Of a stretch of DNA of 64,000 nucleotides, positions 1 to 10,431 are shown piece after piece. Each line of letters begins with the position of its first letter. The first letter of the stretch is position 1. The notes under the pieces were generated by a model. It worked only from the letters and a program-made list of their open reading frames with translations. It was not told the origin of the DNA and did not search any database. Origin of the DNA: Myotis daubentonii (lineage: Eukaryota; Chordata; Mammalia; Chiroptera; Vespertilionidae). Location of the stretch: the NCBI RefSeq assembly GCF_963259705.1, contig NC_081841.1:92723059-92787058 (forward strand), read 5' to 3'. A program made the position numbers and the translations under genes.

Positions 1-650
1 GAGAAATAGACTTACAGGTCCAGGAAGCGCAGAGAACCCCAAACAAAAGGAATCCAAAGAGGACCACACCAAGACACATCATAATTAAAATGCCAAGAGC
101 AAAAGACAAAGAGAGAATCTTAAAAGCAGCAAGAGAAAGAAAGTCAGTTACCTACAAGGGAGTACCCATACGACCGTCAGCTGATTTCTCAACAGGAACC
201 ATGCAGGCCAGAAGAGAGTGGCAAGAAATATTCAAAGTGATGAATACCAAGAACCTACAACCAAGATTACTTTATCCAGCAAAGCTATCATTCAGAATAG
301 AAGGCCAGATAAAGAGCTTCACAGATAAGGAAAAGCTAAAGGAGTTCATCACCACCAAACCAGTATTATATGAAATGCTGAAAGGTATCCTTTAAGAATC
401 AAGTGAATAAATAATCTGGTGATCATAATAGAATCAGGGACATAGAAAGGGAATGGACTGACTATTCTTGGGGGGGGGGGTGTGGGAGATGCGGGAAGAG
501 ACTGGACAAAAATCGTGCACCTATGGATCAGGACAATGGGTGGAGAGTGAGGGTGGAGGGTGGGGCGGGAACTGGGAGGAGGGGAGTTATGGGGGGAAAA
601 AAGAAGAACAAATGTAATAATCTGAACAATAAAGACTTAATTTAAAAAAA
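1..650 (+). mobile_element. ORF1-only L1 copy 1, 3' part (ORF1 C-terminus plus 3' UTR)
   Basis: The element enters from the left edge. An open C-terminal ORF1 segment at 90-395 ([19 protein letters not shown] to LYEMLKGIL) ends in TAA. It is followed directly by a G-rich 3' UTR, AATAAA at about 630 and an A-rich tail. ORF2 is absent. After the ORF1 stop the sequence differs from copies 2 and 3, so this copy has another 3' end. Confidence 0.8.
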
Positions 651-659
651 AAAGAAGAC

Positions 660-1130
660 AAAACCAAGAGAGACAGAACCTAGGCACAGAACCTACACAG
701 AACGTTCTCTAGAGACAGAAGAATTTCACTGGAGAGAACATGGCAAAAGATCCTGGACAGAACCTGGCTGAAGAACCTAGAGACAGAACCTGGCTAGAGA
801 ACCTGGATAGAACATGGCAAGAGAACCTGACTAGAACCTGGTGACTGAACCTGGCCGGAGAACCTGGACAGAACCTGGCTGGAGAAGCTAGCGAGGGAAC
901 ATGGCTACAGAACCTGGCTGGAGAACCTGGAGAACCTGGCTGGAGAACCTGGAGATCCTAACCAGAACTTCGCTGGAGATCCAGACCAGAACTTGGCTGG
1001 AGATCCTGGCTAGAGATCCTGGCTAGGCTGCTGATCAACAGAACGCTGTCTCCGTGTCATTCCTTCTTTGCCGACTCCATCCACACTTTTGGGGACCCCT
1101 GGACCTGCTGGGGTTGGACCCCGGCAAATC
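660..1130. repeat. VNTR-like tandem repeat (agaacctggctgg type) with unique 3' segment
   Basis: About 25 imperfect copies of a unit near 13 bp (agaacctggctgg, gagaacctggaca) run from 680 to 1025. A non-repetitive segment ending ggaccccggcaa follows at about 1121. The array starts right after the A-tail of the L1 at 650. It may be an LTR U3 repeat or a composite retrotransposon; the family was not identified. Confidence 0.6.
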
Positions 1131-1544
1131 TATCTTCAAGTTCACCAACTTCTCTGTTATTTCCATTCTGTTCTTCAGCTCATCCAATGGTAGTTTGGTT
1201 GTTTTTTTGTTTGTTTTTTTGTTTGTTTTGGTTACTCTATTTTTCAGTTCTAGGATTTCCAATTAGCTCATTTATATATCTTCAATTTCTATGCTGAAAC
1301 TTTGTATTTTTCTTTTCATTGCATAAGTGTTTATAATTGCTTGCTGCAGCATTTCTATAATGAGATGTTAAAGTCTCTGTTAGATGATTCCAACACCTGT
1401 ATCATCTTGATTTTGACATCTTGGTTGTCTTCTCTACGTAAGTTAAAATATTCTTGGTTCTCCATATGCCAAGTAATTTTGGGATGAATCCTAGGCTCTT
1501 TGAATATTATAATATCAGACAGTAGGTCCCATTTCAGCCTTATT
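1130..1544 (-). mobile_element. Old L1 (L1M-type) fragment
   Basis: This T-rich sequence resembles the reverse complement of ancient mammalian L1 5'/ORF1-proximal sequence (ttctgttatttcc, tttttcagttctaggatttcc). It has no open frame. A VES SINE interrupts it at 1554. Confidence 0.5.
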
Positions 1545-1553
1545 AAGAATGTT

Positions 1554-1769
1554 CCCCTAACCAGTTTGGCTCAGTGGACAGAGCGTCCCTGGGACTGAAG
1601 GGTCCCAGGTTTGATTCCGGACAAGGGCATGTACCTTGGTTGCGGGCACATCCCCAAGTAGGGGGTGTGTAGGAGGCAGCTGATCAATATTTCTCTCTCA
1701 TAGATGTTTCTAACTATCCCTCTCCCTTCCTCTCTGTAAAAAATCAATAAAAATATATTTTTTTAAATA
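1554..1769 (+). mobile_element. VES SINE (tRNA-derived, vespertilionid)
   Basis: It begins ccctaaccagtttggctcag with A-box and B-box-like segments (ggtttgattcc) and ends in an A/T-rich tail after aatcaataaa. The 9-bp direct repeat aagaatgtt flanks it at 1545-1553 and 1770-1778. Confidence 0.9.
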
Positions 1770-1823
1770 AAGAATGTTGACATTCTTAAAAAAAATTTAA
1801 AAAAATAATAAAAACATGTGGCA

Positions 1824-4211
1824 GAAGATGGCGGCATAGGGAAACACCGAAATTGCTGCCTCCTACAACAACTTCAAAACACAATAAAAGGACAGAACGG
1901 ACATCATCCAGAACTTACAGGAAGGCTGGCAGAGTGGAAATTCTACAGCTAGAAGGAAAGAGAAAAGCACATGAGGGTCGGGAGCTAAGGAAGTAAAGTG
2001 CAAAGGTACGGAGGCTCGAGAGTGCGCGGAAAGGGGCTGGTACCTGAGGACGCGGCTGTCTTTTTGAATCGGGAGGGAGTCACAAGCTCCCGACTGCTCT
2101 GAACTCCGGTTCCGGGAAGTCTCTGGGGACCCAGGACTCATACGGGGAGAAACTGGACTGTCTGGCAGCAGGCAGAACTCGGACCTCGACCTCGAGGGCG
2201 GCTTTCCCTCAGAGGTGCTTGCAGCAATTAAATTATCAGGACACTGAGAGGTGCGAGGCCCCTTAGGGCAGGGCTGAGAATCCTCCATAGTTCCTTGCTC
2301 TGCCCTTTGATTCCCTGAGACCCCGCCCCACCCAGGCTGCAGCAGAGGCTTTTGCATATGAATGCCCTGGCCCTTTGCAACCTGAAAATTACCTAACAAA
2401 CTGCAGCTGGGCCACAGACCCAGAACTTCCAAGAGAAGGCCCAAGGCCCCACAGCAGCTTGCATTGCTTCACAGCTGGGCCTCATCAGGGCACCTCCAAA
2501 CTCCAAAAAGGAAGGGGAATCTGCAGTTCTCTTCATAGCTCCTGCTGGGTAACCTCCAAGAGCCAGTGTACCCAGTGGTCGGAGGGGAATCATCTAGATT
2601 ACAACTCCTCAGATCCATAAGGGACACACCCAGGGGGCAGACTCAGGGAGCACCAAAGCCCCACTGAAGCAAGTCTTGCCCCAGAAGGGTGTCTTCAGCA
2701 CAGAAGTTCTCCCACTGCAAACACAGCCGATTCTCACTGCCAATTGGCCTGGAGGTCAATTCCTCCCAGTGATCCTACAACAATCAAGGCATAACTACAA
2801 CAAGACTGTGCACAAAGCCCACAAGGGAGTGCACCAAGAGTGTCCACCTCAGGTAACGGGGGAGGCTGAGCCACTGGGCCCTACAGGACACCTAGCACAC
2901 AAAACCACTCTACCAACACAGGGAAGCATAAAAAATGCGGAGACAAAGAAACAGGTCACAAATGACAGAAATGGAGGAAAGCAAACGACTGGATATAGAG
3001 TTCAAAACCATGTTTATAAGGTTTTTCAAGAATTTTATGGAAACCGCCGATAAATTTAGGGAGACCCTCAAGAAATCTAGTGAGACCCTCGAGGATATGA
3101 AAAAGGACCAACTAGAAATTAAGCATACACTGACTGAAATAAAGAATAATATACAGACACCCAACAGCAGACAAGAGGATCCCAAGAATCAAGTCAAAGA
3201 TTTGAAATATAAAGAAACAAAAAATACCCAACCAAAAAAGAAAAAAGTTTCCAAAAATATGAAGATAGTGTAAGGAGCCTCTGGGACAACTTCAAGCGTA
3301 CCAACATCAGAATTATAGGGATACCAGAAGAAGAGAGAGGGCAAGATATTGAAAACCTATTTGAAGAAATAATGACAGAAAACTTCCCCTACCTGGTGAA
3401 AGAAATAGACTTACAAGTCCAGGAAGCGTAGAGAACCCCAAACAAAAAGAACCCAAAGAGGACCACACCAAGACACATCATAATTCAAATGCCAAGAGCA
3501 AAAGACAAAGAGAGAATCTTAAAAGCAGCAAGAGAAAGAAAGTCAGTTACCTACAAGGGAGTACCCATACGACCGTCAGCTGATTTCTCAACAGAAACCA
3601 TGCAGGCCAGAAGAGAGTGGCAAGAAATATTCAAAGTGATGAATAGCAAGAACCTACAACCAAGATTACTTTATTCAGCAAAGCTATCATTCAGAATAGA
3701 AGGCCAGGTAAAGAGCTTCACAGATAAGAAAAAGCTAAAGGAGTTCATTACCACCAAACCAGCATTATATGAAATGCTGAAAGGTATTCTTTAAGAAGAG
3801 GAAGAAGAAAAAGGAACTCTTACCATTTGCCACAGCATGGATGGAACCGGAGAGCGGATAAATACCACATAATCTCACTCATTTGTGGAATACAATGAAC
3901 AACATAAACTGATGAACAAGGACTGATCCAGAGACGGAGAGGCATTGATTGGACTGTCAGGCCTTGGAGGGAAGGTAGGGGAGGGTGGGGGTAAGGGGGA
4001 AAGATCAACCAAAGGACTTATATGCAAGCATATAGGCCTAACCAATGGACACGGACAACGGGGAGGGGGTGAGGGCATGAGCGGGGGGCGGAGGGGTAGG
4101 GGGTAACGTGGGGATAAGTACACATATGTAATATCTTAATCAATAAAAAATATATTTAAAAAAATAAAAGGACACACATGCTCATAAATGATGAGCTTTC
4201 TATAAAAAAAA
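1824..4211 (+). mobile_element. ORF1-only (half-L1/HAL1-like) element, copy 2, full length
   Basis: The element runs from gaagatggcggcatagg to a poly-A at 4212 and is flanked by the 14-bp duplication aaaaacatgtggca (1810-1823, 4212-4225). Order: GC-rich 5' UTR with a YY1-like AAGATGGCGGC at its start (1824-2930), ORF1 (2935-3794), a short relic of the ORF2 end ([16 protein letters not shown], about 3800-3860) and a G-rich 3' UTR with AATAAA near 4143. Almost all of ORF2 is missing, so mobilisation needs L1 ORF2p in trans. After the first A-tract (about 4166) another 40 bp and a second poly-A precede the duplication. Confidence 0.88.
2935..3794 (+). pseudogene. L1 ORF1 of copy 2, broken
   Basis: The N-terminal half at 2935-3273 includes a coiled-coil heptad region ([20 protein letters not shown]). 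A frameshift near 3245 puts the RRM segment (NIRIIGIPEEERGQDIENLF, about 3302-3365) in another frame, which ends in TAG near 3430. The C-terminal domain is open at 3489-3794 ([13 protein letters not shown] to MLKGIL). The product would be the L1 RNA-binding trimer protein, but this copy cannot encode it whole. Confidence 0.8.
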
Positions 4212-4225
4212 AAAAACATGTGGCA

Positions 4226-6195
4226 AATTTGCAACAACATAGATGGAACTGGAAGACATTATGCTAAGTGAAATCAGAAAGACCAATATTGTATGACCTC
4301 ATTTATATGTGGAATCTGAAAATAGTCAAACTCACAGAGATAGTTAAAATGGTTGTTTCCAGGGGTTAGGGAGAGGGACATGGGAAGATCATGGTCAAAG
4401 GGTACAAAGTTTTAATTATGCAAGCTGAATAAGTTCTAGGGATCTCCTATATAACATTGTGCCTATAGCTGAAAAATACTTATTGTATACTTAAATTTTT
4501 TCTAAGAGAGTAAATCTTTTTTTAAATTCTTTATTGTTGAAAGTTTTACATAGGTCTCCTTTTCCCACAGTGACTTCTCCCCACCCACTCCCAGCCCCTA
4601 GTACATGCCCCCACCCCCACTGTGTCCATTGGTTGATCTCTTACCCCCCCCCCATTCTTCCCTGCCTTCCCTCTGAGGTTTGATAGTCTGTTTGATGCTT
4701 CTATGTCTCTGGGCATACTTTTGATCATCAGTTTATGTTGTTTATTATATTCCACAAATGAGTGAGATCATGTGATATTTATCTTTATCCAACTGGCTTA
4801 TTTCACTTAGCATAATGCTGTCCAGGTCCATCCATGCTGTTGCAAATGGTAAGAGTTCCTTCTTTTTTTAAAGAAGTGTAGTATTCCATTGTGTAGATGT
4901 ACCACTGTTTTTTAATCCATTCAACTGCTGTTGGGCACTTAACCTGTTTCCAAATCTTAGCTATTGTAAATTGTGCTGCTATGAACATACGGGTGCATAT
5001 ATTCTTTCTGATTGGTGTTTCTGATTTCTTGGGATATATTCCTAGAAGTGGGATTACTGGGTCAAACAGGAGTTCCATTTTTAATTTTTTGAGGAAACTC
5101 CATACTGTTCTCCACAGTGGCTGCACTGGTCTGCACTCCCACCAGCAGTGTATGAGGGTTTCTTTTTTTCCACATCCTCACCAACACTTGTCATTTGTTG
5201 ATTTGTTGATGATAGCCATTCTGACAGATGTGAGATGGTAACTCATTGTCGTTTTGATTTTCATCTCTTGGATGATTAGTGACTTCGAGCATGTTTTCAT
5301 ATGTCTCTTGGCCTTCTGTATGTCCACTTTCAAAAAGTGTCTGTTTAGGTAGGACCTTTGCTCATTTTTTGATTGGATTGTTTATCTTCCTTTTGTTAAG
5401 TTGTATGAGTTCCCTGTAAATTTTGGAGATTAAACCCTTATCGGAGATAACATTGGCAAATATGTTCTCCCATGCAGTGGGCTCTCTTGTTGCTTTGTTG
5501 ATGGTTTCTTTCTTGTGCAGAAGCTTTTTATTTTGATGTAGTCCCATTTGTTTATTTTCTCCTTAGTTTCCATCATCCTAGGAGATGTATCAGTAAAGAT
5601 ATTGCTATCACATATGTCTGAGATTTTGCTGCCTATGGATTCTTCTAAGGTTTTTATGGTTTCCCCAGCTTATGTTTAAGTCTTTTATCCATTTTGAGTT
5701 TATTTTTGTGTATGGTGTAGGTTGGTGATCTAATTTCTTTTTTCTGCATATATCTGCCCAATTTTCCCAACACCATTTATTGAAGAGACTGTCTTGACTC
5801 CATTGTATGCGCTTGCCTCCTGTGTCAAATATCAATTGAGCATAATAGCTTGGGTCAATTTCTGGGTTCTCTGTTCCGTTCCATTGATCTATATGTCTGT
5901 TCTTGTGCCAGTATCAGGCAGTTTTGAGAACAGTGGCTTTGTAGTATAGCTTGATATCTGGTATTGTAATCCTTCCAGAAAGAGAGTAAATCTTATGATA
6001 AGTGTGCTTATCACACTAACAACAACAACAATAAAGATGGCAAGAAGAAACCTTGGAAGTTGGTGAACATGTCCATGGCCTTGATGGTAGGAGTGGTTTC
6101 ATGGGTGTATTCTGACCCCCAAACTCATCGAGTTGTATACATTATATATGTACAGCTTTTTACATTTCAACCAGACCTCAATAAAGTTGTTTTAA
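4226..6195 (+). mobile_element. Older L1 3' end, split by a younger L1
   Basis: 4226-4503 and 5995-6195 together read as the 3' end of an old L1 (gcaacaacatagatggaactgg, taagtgaaatcagaaagacc, then aataaagttgttttaaaa). A minus-strand L1 sits inside it at 4519-5979. ORF1-only copy 2 abuts its 5' side. Confidence 0.75.
4519..5979 (-). mobile_element. 5'-truncated L1 with 15-bp target-site duplication
   Basis: This is a minus-strand L1. Its tail is the T-run at 4515-4523 and it extends to 5979. The duplication aagagagtaaatctt flanks it at 4504-4518 and 5980-5994. It contains the 3' UTR and the C-terminal third of ORF2 in broken frames, for example [20 protein letters not shown] near 5050, [20 protein letters not shown] near 5440 and [20 protein letters not shown] near 5730. 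Stops and frameshifts make it dead. Confidence 0.9.
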
Positions 6196-7634
6196 AAAAA
6201 CACCACACACACAAGGCATTTAAAAAAAATAGAAAAAGGACAACATTTTTATAAAGAAAATCTGAAATGAAACTTGCTTGATCTATTCTTTCATGGAGAA
6301 CCCAGAGCAGTGAGTTGAGGGAGACCGTCCAGTAGGTTTCAGCAATGTTAACGTGGTATTCCCAGCAGTTTCCCAACAGATAGTATCTTTGGGATTCAGG
6401 AACAAAAAATGAGAAAGTTCAGGAATTTTCAGGAATTCCCCAAATCTTGTTATTCTTTTAAGTATTTCTAAAATTGATTATACTCTTTACTCATTATTAT
6501 GGACATCTAAAATTTTGTTTAATAAATAAATATAAAGTTTATTAATATTTACAAAAACCATAGTTTGAATACAAAAATATTCAAACACTAGAAAACACCA
6601 GTAAACATTACTATGTAATATTCAAACACTGTAGCATTCAGATATCCTGGGAAGAGGTTAACTAGGTTAACAGCACTAGTGAGAATATGTTGAAATTGCC
6701 AATTTTAGGACATATTTGCTTCCAAAACTTGTGTGTTTTTTTTAATAACACCATTTATACAATTTGTATTAAGTACACTATACATAAAATATGCTTTAAT
6801 ATCTATCTTTTATTTACAACAATTACTCACCATGAGAGGCAGGTAGGCCAGAAACACACTTATAATGGTAATTGCTATATGCAAGGTCAACTGATTAGAT
6901 CTTGACTGCTCTTGTCTGCCTGTGCCTGTCCCAATTTTCAAAACTATCACCCTTCCCTTGGACTCTGTGTGTCAGTGTTTCCTGTTCTCACGTTCCATTG
7001 GAATTGAATGGATTTCTTCAAACCAGTAATATCTCGGTGTTATTCGCAAAGCTTTAATTCTTCCAGGAGACTTATAGAGCTCTTTTCTGTTTTTCTTATT
7101 TTTCAACAAATTTTTCTTAGAATTTGAATTTTAAAAAACAGAAATTTCCTGAGCAATGCTGGGAAGGAACCCTCAGATGGAAATGCTCAATGGGCTGCAG
7201 GTCCAGTGGGGAAGAACCATCAGCAGGCTCTCTGGAAGGGAAAGCAGGGAGTTTGATGAAAGCTGGGACCAAGGCAGTAGCCAGTCCCAGGATGACAGGC
7301 CTGGGAAAACAGAGAGCAGAAGTCCATCTTCAACTTAGCCTTGGCTAGAAAATGTATTGTAAGCAGATGCCACCAGGCTTACTTAGTAGTCAGTGAAGCA
7401 CCTTTAAGGGATGGAAGATCCACAAAGTGCTTGGAAAAGGCGAGTCCTGACCTAGCCATACACCTTGCTAGAGAGAGAAGGAAGTTAAAACTGAATCTAT
7501 TTCTTATCTTGTTGAGACCTATCTGCCTAGATGTTCTTGTTAAGGTAGTCAAACAGCTTTCTGATATTATTGAGAAATTTAGGTTTTATCATTCCAAGGA
7601 CAGTAGACTTGTAATCCTGAGACAAGTTTAGTCC
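6196..7634. other. No gene recognised (A/T-rich)
   Basis: This is mostly A/T-rich sequence with no clear repeat family. A 60-codon frame at 7156-7338 ends ESRSPSST. It could be the tail of an unrecognised retrocopy, but nothing supports a gene. Confidence 0.4.
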
Positions 7635-7882
7635 TTGAAACTACTATTTTGTCTTTGCAGTTAATACCCACTACTTTTAACATCCATTGGTGTTTCTCGC
7701 CTGAAATAACTTTAGTTATGTGGGTTGTCAAATAATTTTTCAAATCCATAATTCTTCCTACAATTTTTAGTTGGCATTCTGCCATAAAGAAGAACTTTCT
7801 TTTTTCCTTGTTTATCCATTCATTAATCCATGCATTCATTTGTATGAACTCATGGATTCTTATTTTATAGTATGGCTTGTAA
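7635..7882 (-). repeat. L1 3' fragment, copy 1 of a local duplication
   Basis: tactattttgtctttgcagt through tatggcttgtaa matches 12275-12566 almost base for base, except that about 50 bp present in the other copy (around 12300-12350) are missing here. Helitron sequence follows directly in both copies. Confidence 0.85.
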
Positions 7883-8626
7883 TCCTATCTAATAATAGAC
7901 AAACATGGTAATTAAACATACCTCCGACACGCTTCCCATTGCAAATTAACTGCCAACCAAGATGGCGGCCGGCAGCCAGGCAGCTGAAGCAAACAAGAGG
8001 CTTGCTTGCTCCAGTGATGGAGGAAGCCAAGGTTCCCCACCTGCCGCTGCCAGCCTCTGAGCTGCAGTCTAAAAAGCAATGTTGCAATTATAGAAGCTAA
8101 ACAAACCCCAGAAACCTGCTTTCGGCCAGCCGGGCCTCAGAGCTGGAGTTGCAACAGTGTTTTAATTATAGAAGCCAAACAAATGTAGATACCTGCTTTC
8201 AGCAGCCGAGGTCTCAGAGCTGGAGCCGAGCCTCAGAGCTAAAGCCGGCTCTCAGTTCCAGTGACAGCCATAGAAGGTAAATAAATCCCAGAATTAAAAA
8301 AAGAAAGAAAAAAAGGAGAGGTTGGGAACTTCAGTTGCCCGCCAGCCTGAAAACGGTCCTCAGCCCCTCACTCAGACTGGCCAGGCACCCCAGTGGGAAC
8401 CCCCACCCTGAAGGGGTTGTGACCAGCTTCAAACAGCCATCATCCCCTCATCCAGGCTGGCCAGGCACCCAAGCGGGACCCCCACACTAAAGGGGATGCA
8501 GGCAACCTGAAAACAGCCATCAGCCCCTCATCCAGGCTGGCCAGGCACCCAAACAGGACCCCCACCCTGATCCGGGACACCCTTCAGGGCAAACCAGCTG
8601 GCCCCCACCCATGCACCAGGCCTCTA
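7883..8626 (+). mobile_element. HeliBat-type Helitron, module A (promoter-like body)
   Basis: It starts tcctatctaataatagac and ends gcaccaggcctcta, fused to the next Helitron start. The body holds ccaagatggcggccggcagc (YY1-like, GC-rich), repeated gagctggagt segments and CCCCACCCTGA-type repeats. Related modules lie at 52525-53172 (+) and 54739-55323 (-). It has no Rep/Hel coding, so it is non-autonomous. Confidence 0.85.
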
Positions 8627-9095
8627 TCCTATATAGTAAAAGGGTAATATGCAAACTGATCCTAACAGCAGAATGACTGGGAATGACTGGTCACTATGAC
8701 ACACACTGACCACCAGGGGGCAGATGCTCAATGCAGGAGCTTCCCTCTGGTGGTCAGGGTGCTCTCACATGGGAGGAGCTCTGCTCAGCCACAAGCCAGG
8801 CTGATGGCTGCCAATACAGCAGTGGTGGTGGGAGCCTCTCCTGCCTCCTCAGCAGCGCTAAGGATGTCCGACTGCAGTTTAGGCCTGTCCCCGCTGGCAA
8901 GTGGACATCTCCCAAGGGCTGCCGGGCTGCCAGAGGGATGTCTGATTGCCATCTTAGGCCCAATCCCCCAGGGAGCGGGACTAAGCCAGCAGATGGTCAT
9001 CCCCTGAGGGGTCCCAGACTGCGAGGGGGCACAGGCCGGGCTGAGGGACCTCCCTTCCTCTCAAGTGCACAAATTTTTGTGCAATGGGCCTCTAG
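8627..9095 (+). mobile_element. HeliBat-type Helitron, module B
   Basis: It starts tcctatatagtaaaagggta. It contains the inverted pair accaccagggggcagatgc / ccctctggtggtca and a second inverted pair around 8868-8965. It ends with the hairpin gtgcacaaatttttgtgcaa and CTCTAG at 9095. The same A+B composite occurs in inverse orientation at 54268-55323. Confidence 0.88.
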
Positions 9096-9330
9096 TCTAT
9101 ATATATAAAAGCCTAAGCGACCATTTGACTGGTAGCTATGACATGCACTGACCACCAGGGGGAAGATGCTCAATGTACAGGCATGGAAACATGGAACAGA
9201 CTGATGAATCTTAGAGGGAAGGGGGAAAGGGGAAGGGCAAGAAAAGATTAACCAAAGATCTTATATGCATAGTAGGGGCCCAGTGCACAGATTCGTGCAC
9301 TGGTGGGGTCCCTCAGCTTGGCCTGCGGTA
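9096..9330 (+). mobile_element. HeliBat-type Helitron C, truncated by RFC2 sequence
   Basis: It begins tctatatatataaaagcctaagcg and matches 12570-12790. It includes an internal inverted Helitron 3' end (cagtgcacagattcgtgcac) at about 9280-9303, then stops where the RFC2 copy begins near 9330. No own CTAG terminus is seen after the pseudogene. Confidence 0.75.
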
Positions 9331-9345
9331 AGAGGCAGCAGGAGA

Positions 9346-10431
9346 ATGGAGGTGGAGGAGAGCTACAGTGCGGTGGCCAAGTACAGGGTCCAGGACCCTG
9401 CCCCTATCCCCAGCAAGGCCCCCAGCAGTGCCAGCCACTACGAGCTGCTGTGAGAGAAGTATTGGTCTGACTAGGCCACTAGCCTATCCACTCCAGATAG
9501 CCTAATAGGGTCAAAAGATAGGCCCATGGTTTCTGTCTAGCCAACCCTGTTTTGTGCCTTTCCAAGTCTACAGAAACTGGCAGGTCTTTGCACGAGAAGG
9601 GAATGTGCCCAATATTATCATTGCTGGCCCCCCAGAAACTGGCAAAACTACAAACATCCTGTGTTTGGCACGAGCCCTTCTGGGCCCAGCTCTCAAGGAT
9701 GCTGTTTTGGAACTCAATGCCTCAAATGACAGGGGCATTGATGTTGTGAGAAACAAATCAAAATGTTTGCCCAACAGAAAGTCACCCTTCCCAAAGGACA
9801 GCATAAGATCATCATCCTAGATGAAGCAGACAGCATGACTGATGGAGCCCAGCAAGCCTTGAGGAAAACCATGGAAATCTACTCCAAAACAACTCGCTTT
9901 GCTCTTGCTTATAATGCTTCAGATAAAATCATAGAGCCCATTCAGTCCAGGTGCGCTGTCCTCTGCTACACAAAGCTGACCGATGGCCAGGTCCTTATCA
10001 GGCTAATGAACGTGATTGAGAAGGAGAATGTGCAGTACACTGGTCTTGAAGCTATTATCTTCACTGCCCAGGGAGACTTGCGGCAGGTGTTGAGCAACTT
10101 GCAGTCTACTTTCTCAGGACTTGGCTTCATTAATAGTGAGGATGTGTTCAAGGTGAAGGAGATGATCCAGCACTGTGTGAATGCCAATACTGACGAAGCC
10201 TACAAGATTCTCGCTCACCTGTGGCATCTTGGCTATTCACCAGAAGACATCATTGGCAACATTTTTCTAGTGTGTAAAACCTTCCAAATGGCAGAATACT
10301 TGAAACTGGAGTTTATTAAGGAAATTAGATACACTCATATGAAGATAGCCGAAGGTGTGAACTCTCTCCTGCAGATGGAAGGGCTCCTGGCCAGGCTGTG
10401 TCAGAAGACAATGGCCCCGGTGGCCAGTTAG
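9346..10431 (+). pseudogene. RFC2: RFC2 processed pseudogene (replication factor C subunit 2)
   Basis: This is an intronless copy of the clamp-loader subunit RFC2 mRNA. The N terminus (MEVEESYS to HYELL) runs 9346-9450 and ends in an in-frame stop where the parent has Trp. Bases 9460-9578 do not read as RFC2. The match resumes at [17 protein letters not shown] near 9583. Walker A reads GPPETGKT instead of GPPGTGKT. A one-base loss near 9756 shifts frame. From 9763 to the stop at 10431 the reading is open and includes the Walker B segment [18 protein letters not shown] and the parental C terminus [11 protein letters not shown] short segment between FKV and KEMIQHC is missing. No intron, poly-A tail or flanking direct repeat could be placed. 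It cannot make functional RFC2. Its 5' end abuts an inverted Helitron 3' end. Confidence 0.93.

Noticed and set aside
1863..2444. 193-codon minus-strand frame, also seen at 33707-34231
   Set aside because: It lies antisense to the L1 5' UTR in both ORF1-only copies. It is GC-rich, has no domain, and the shared frame only reflects shared element sequence.
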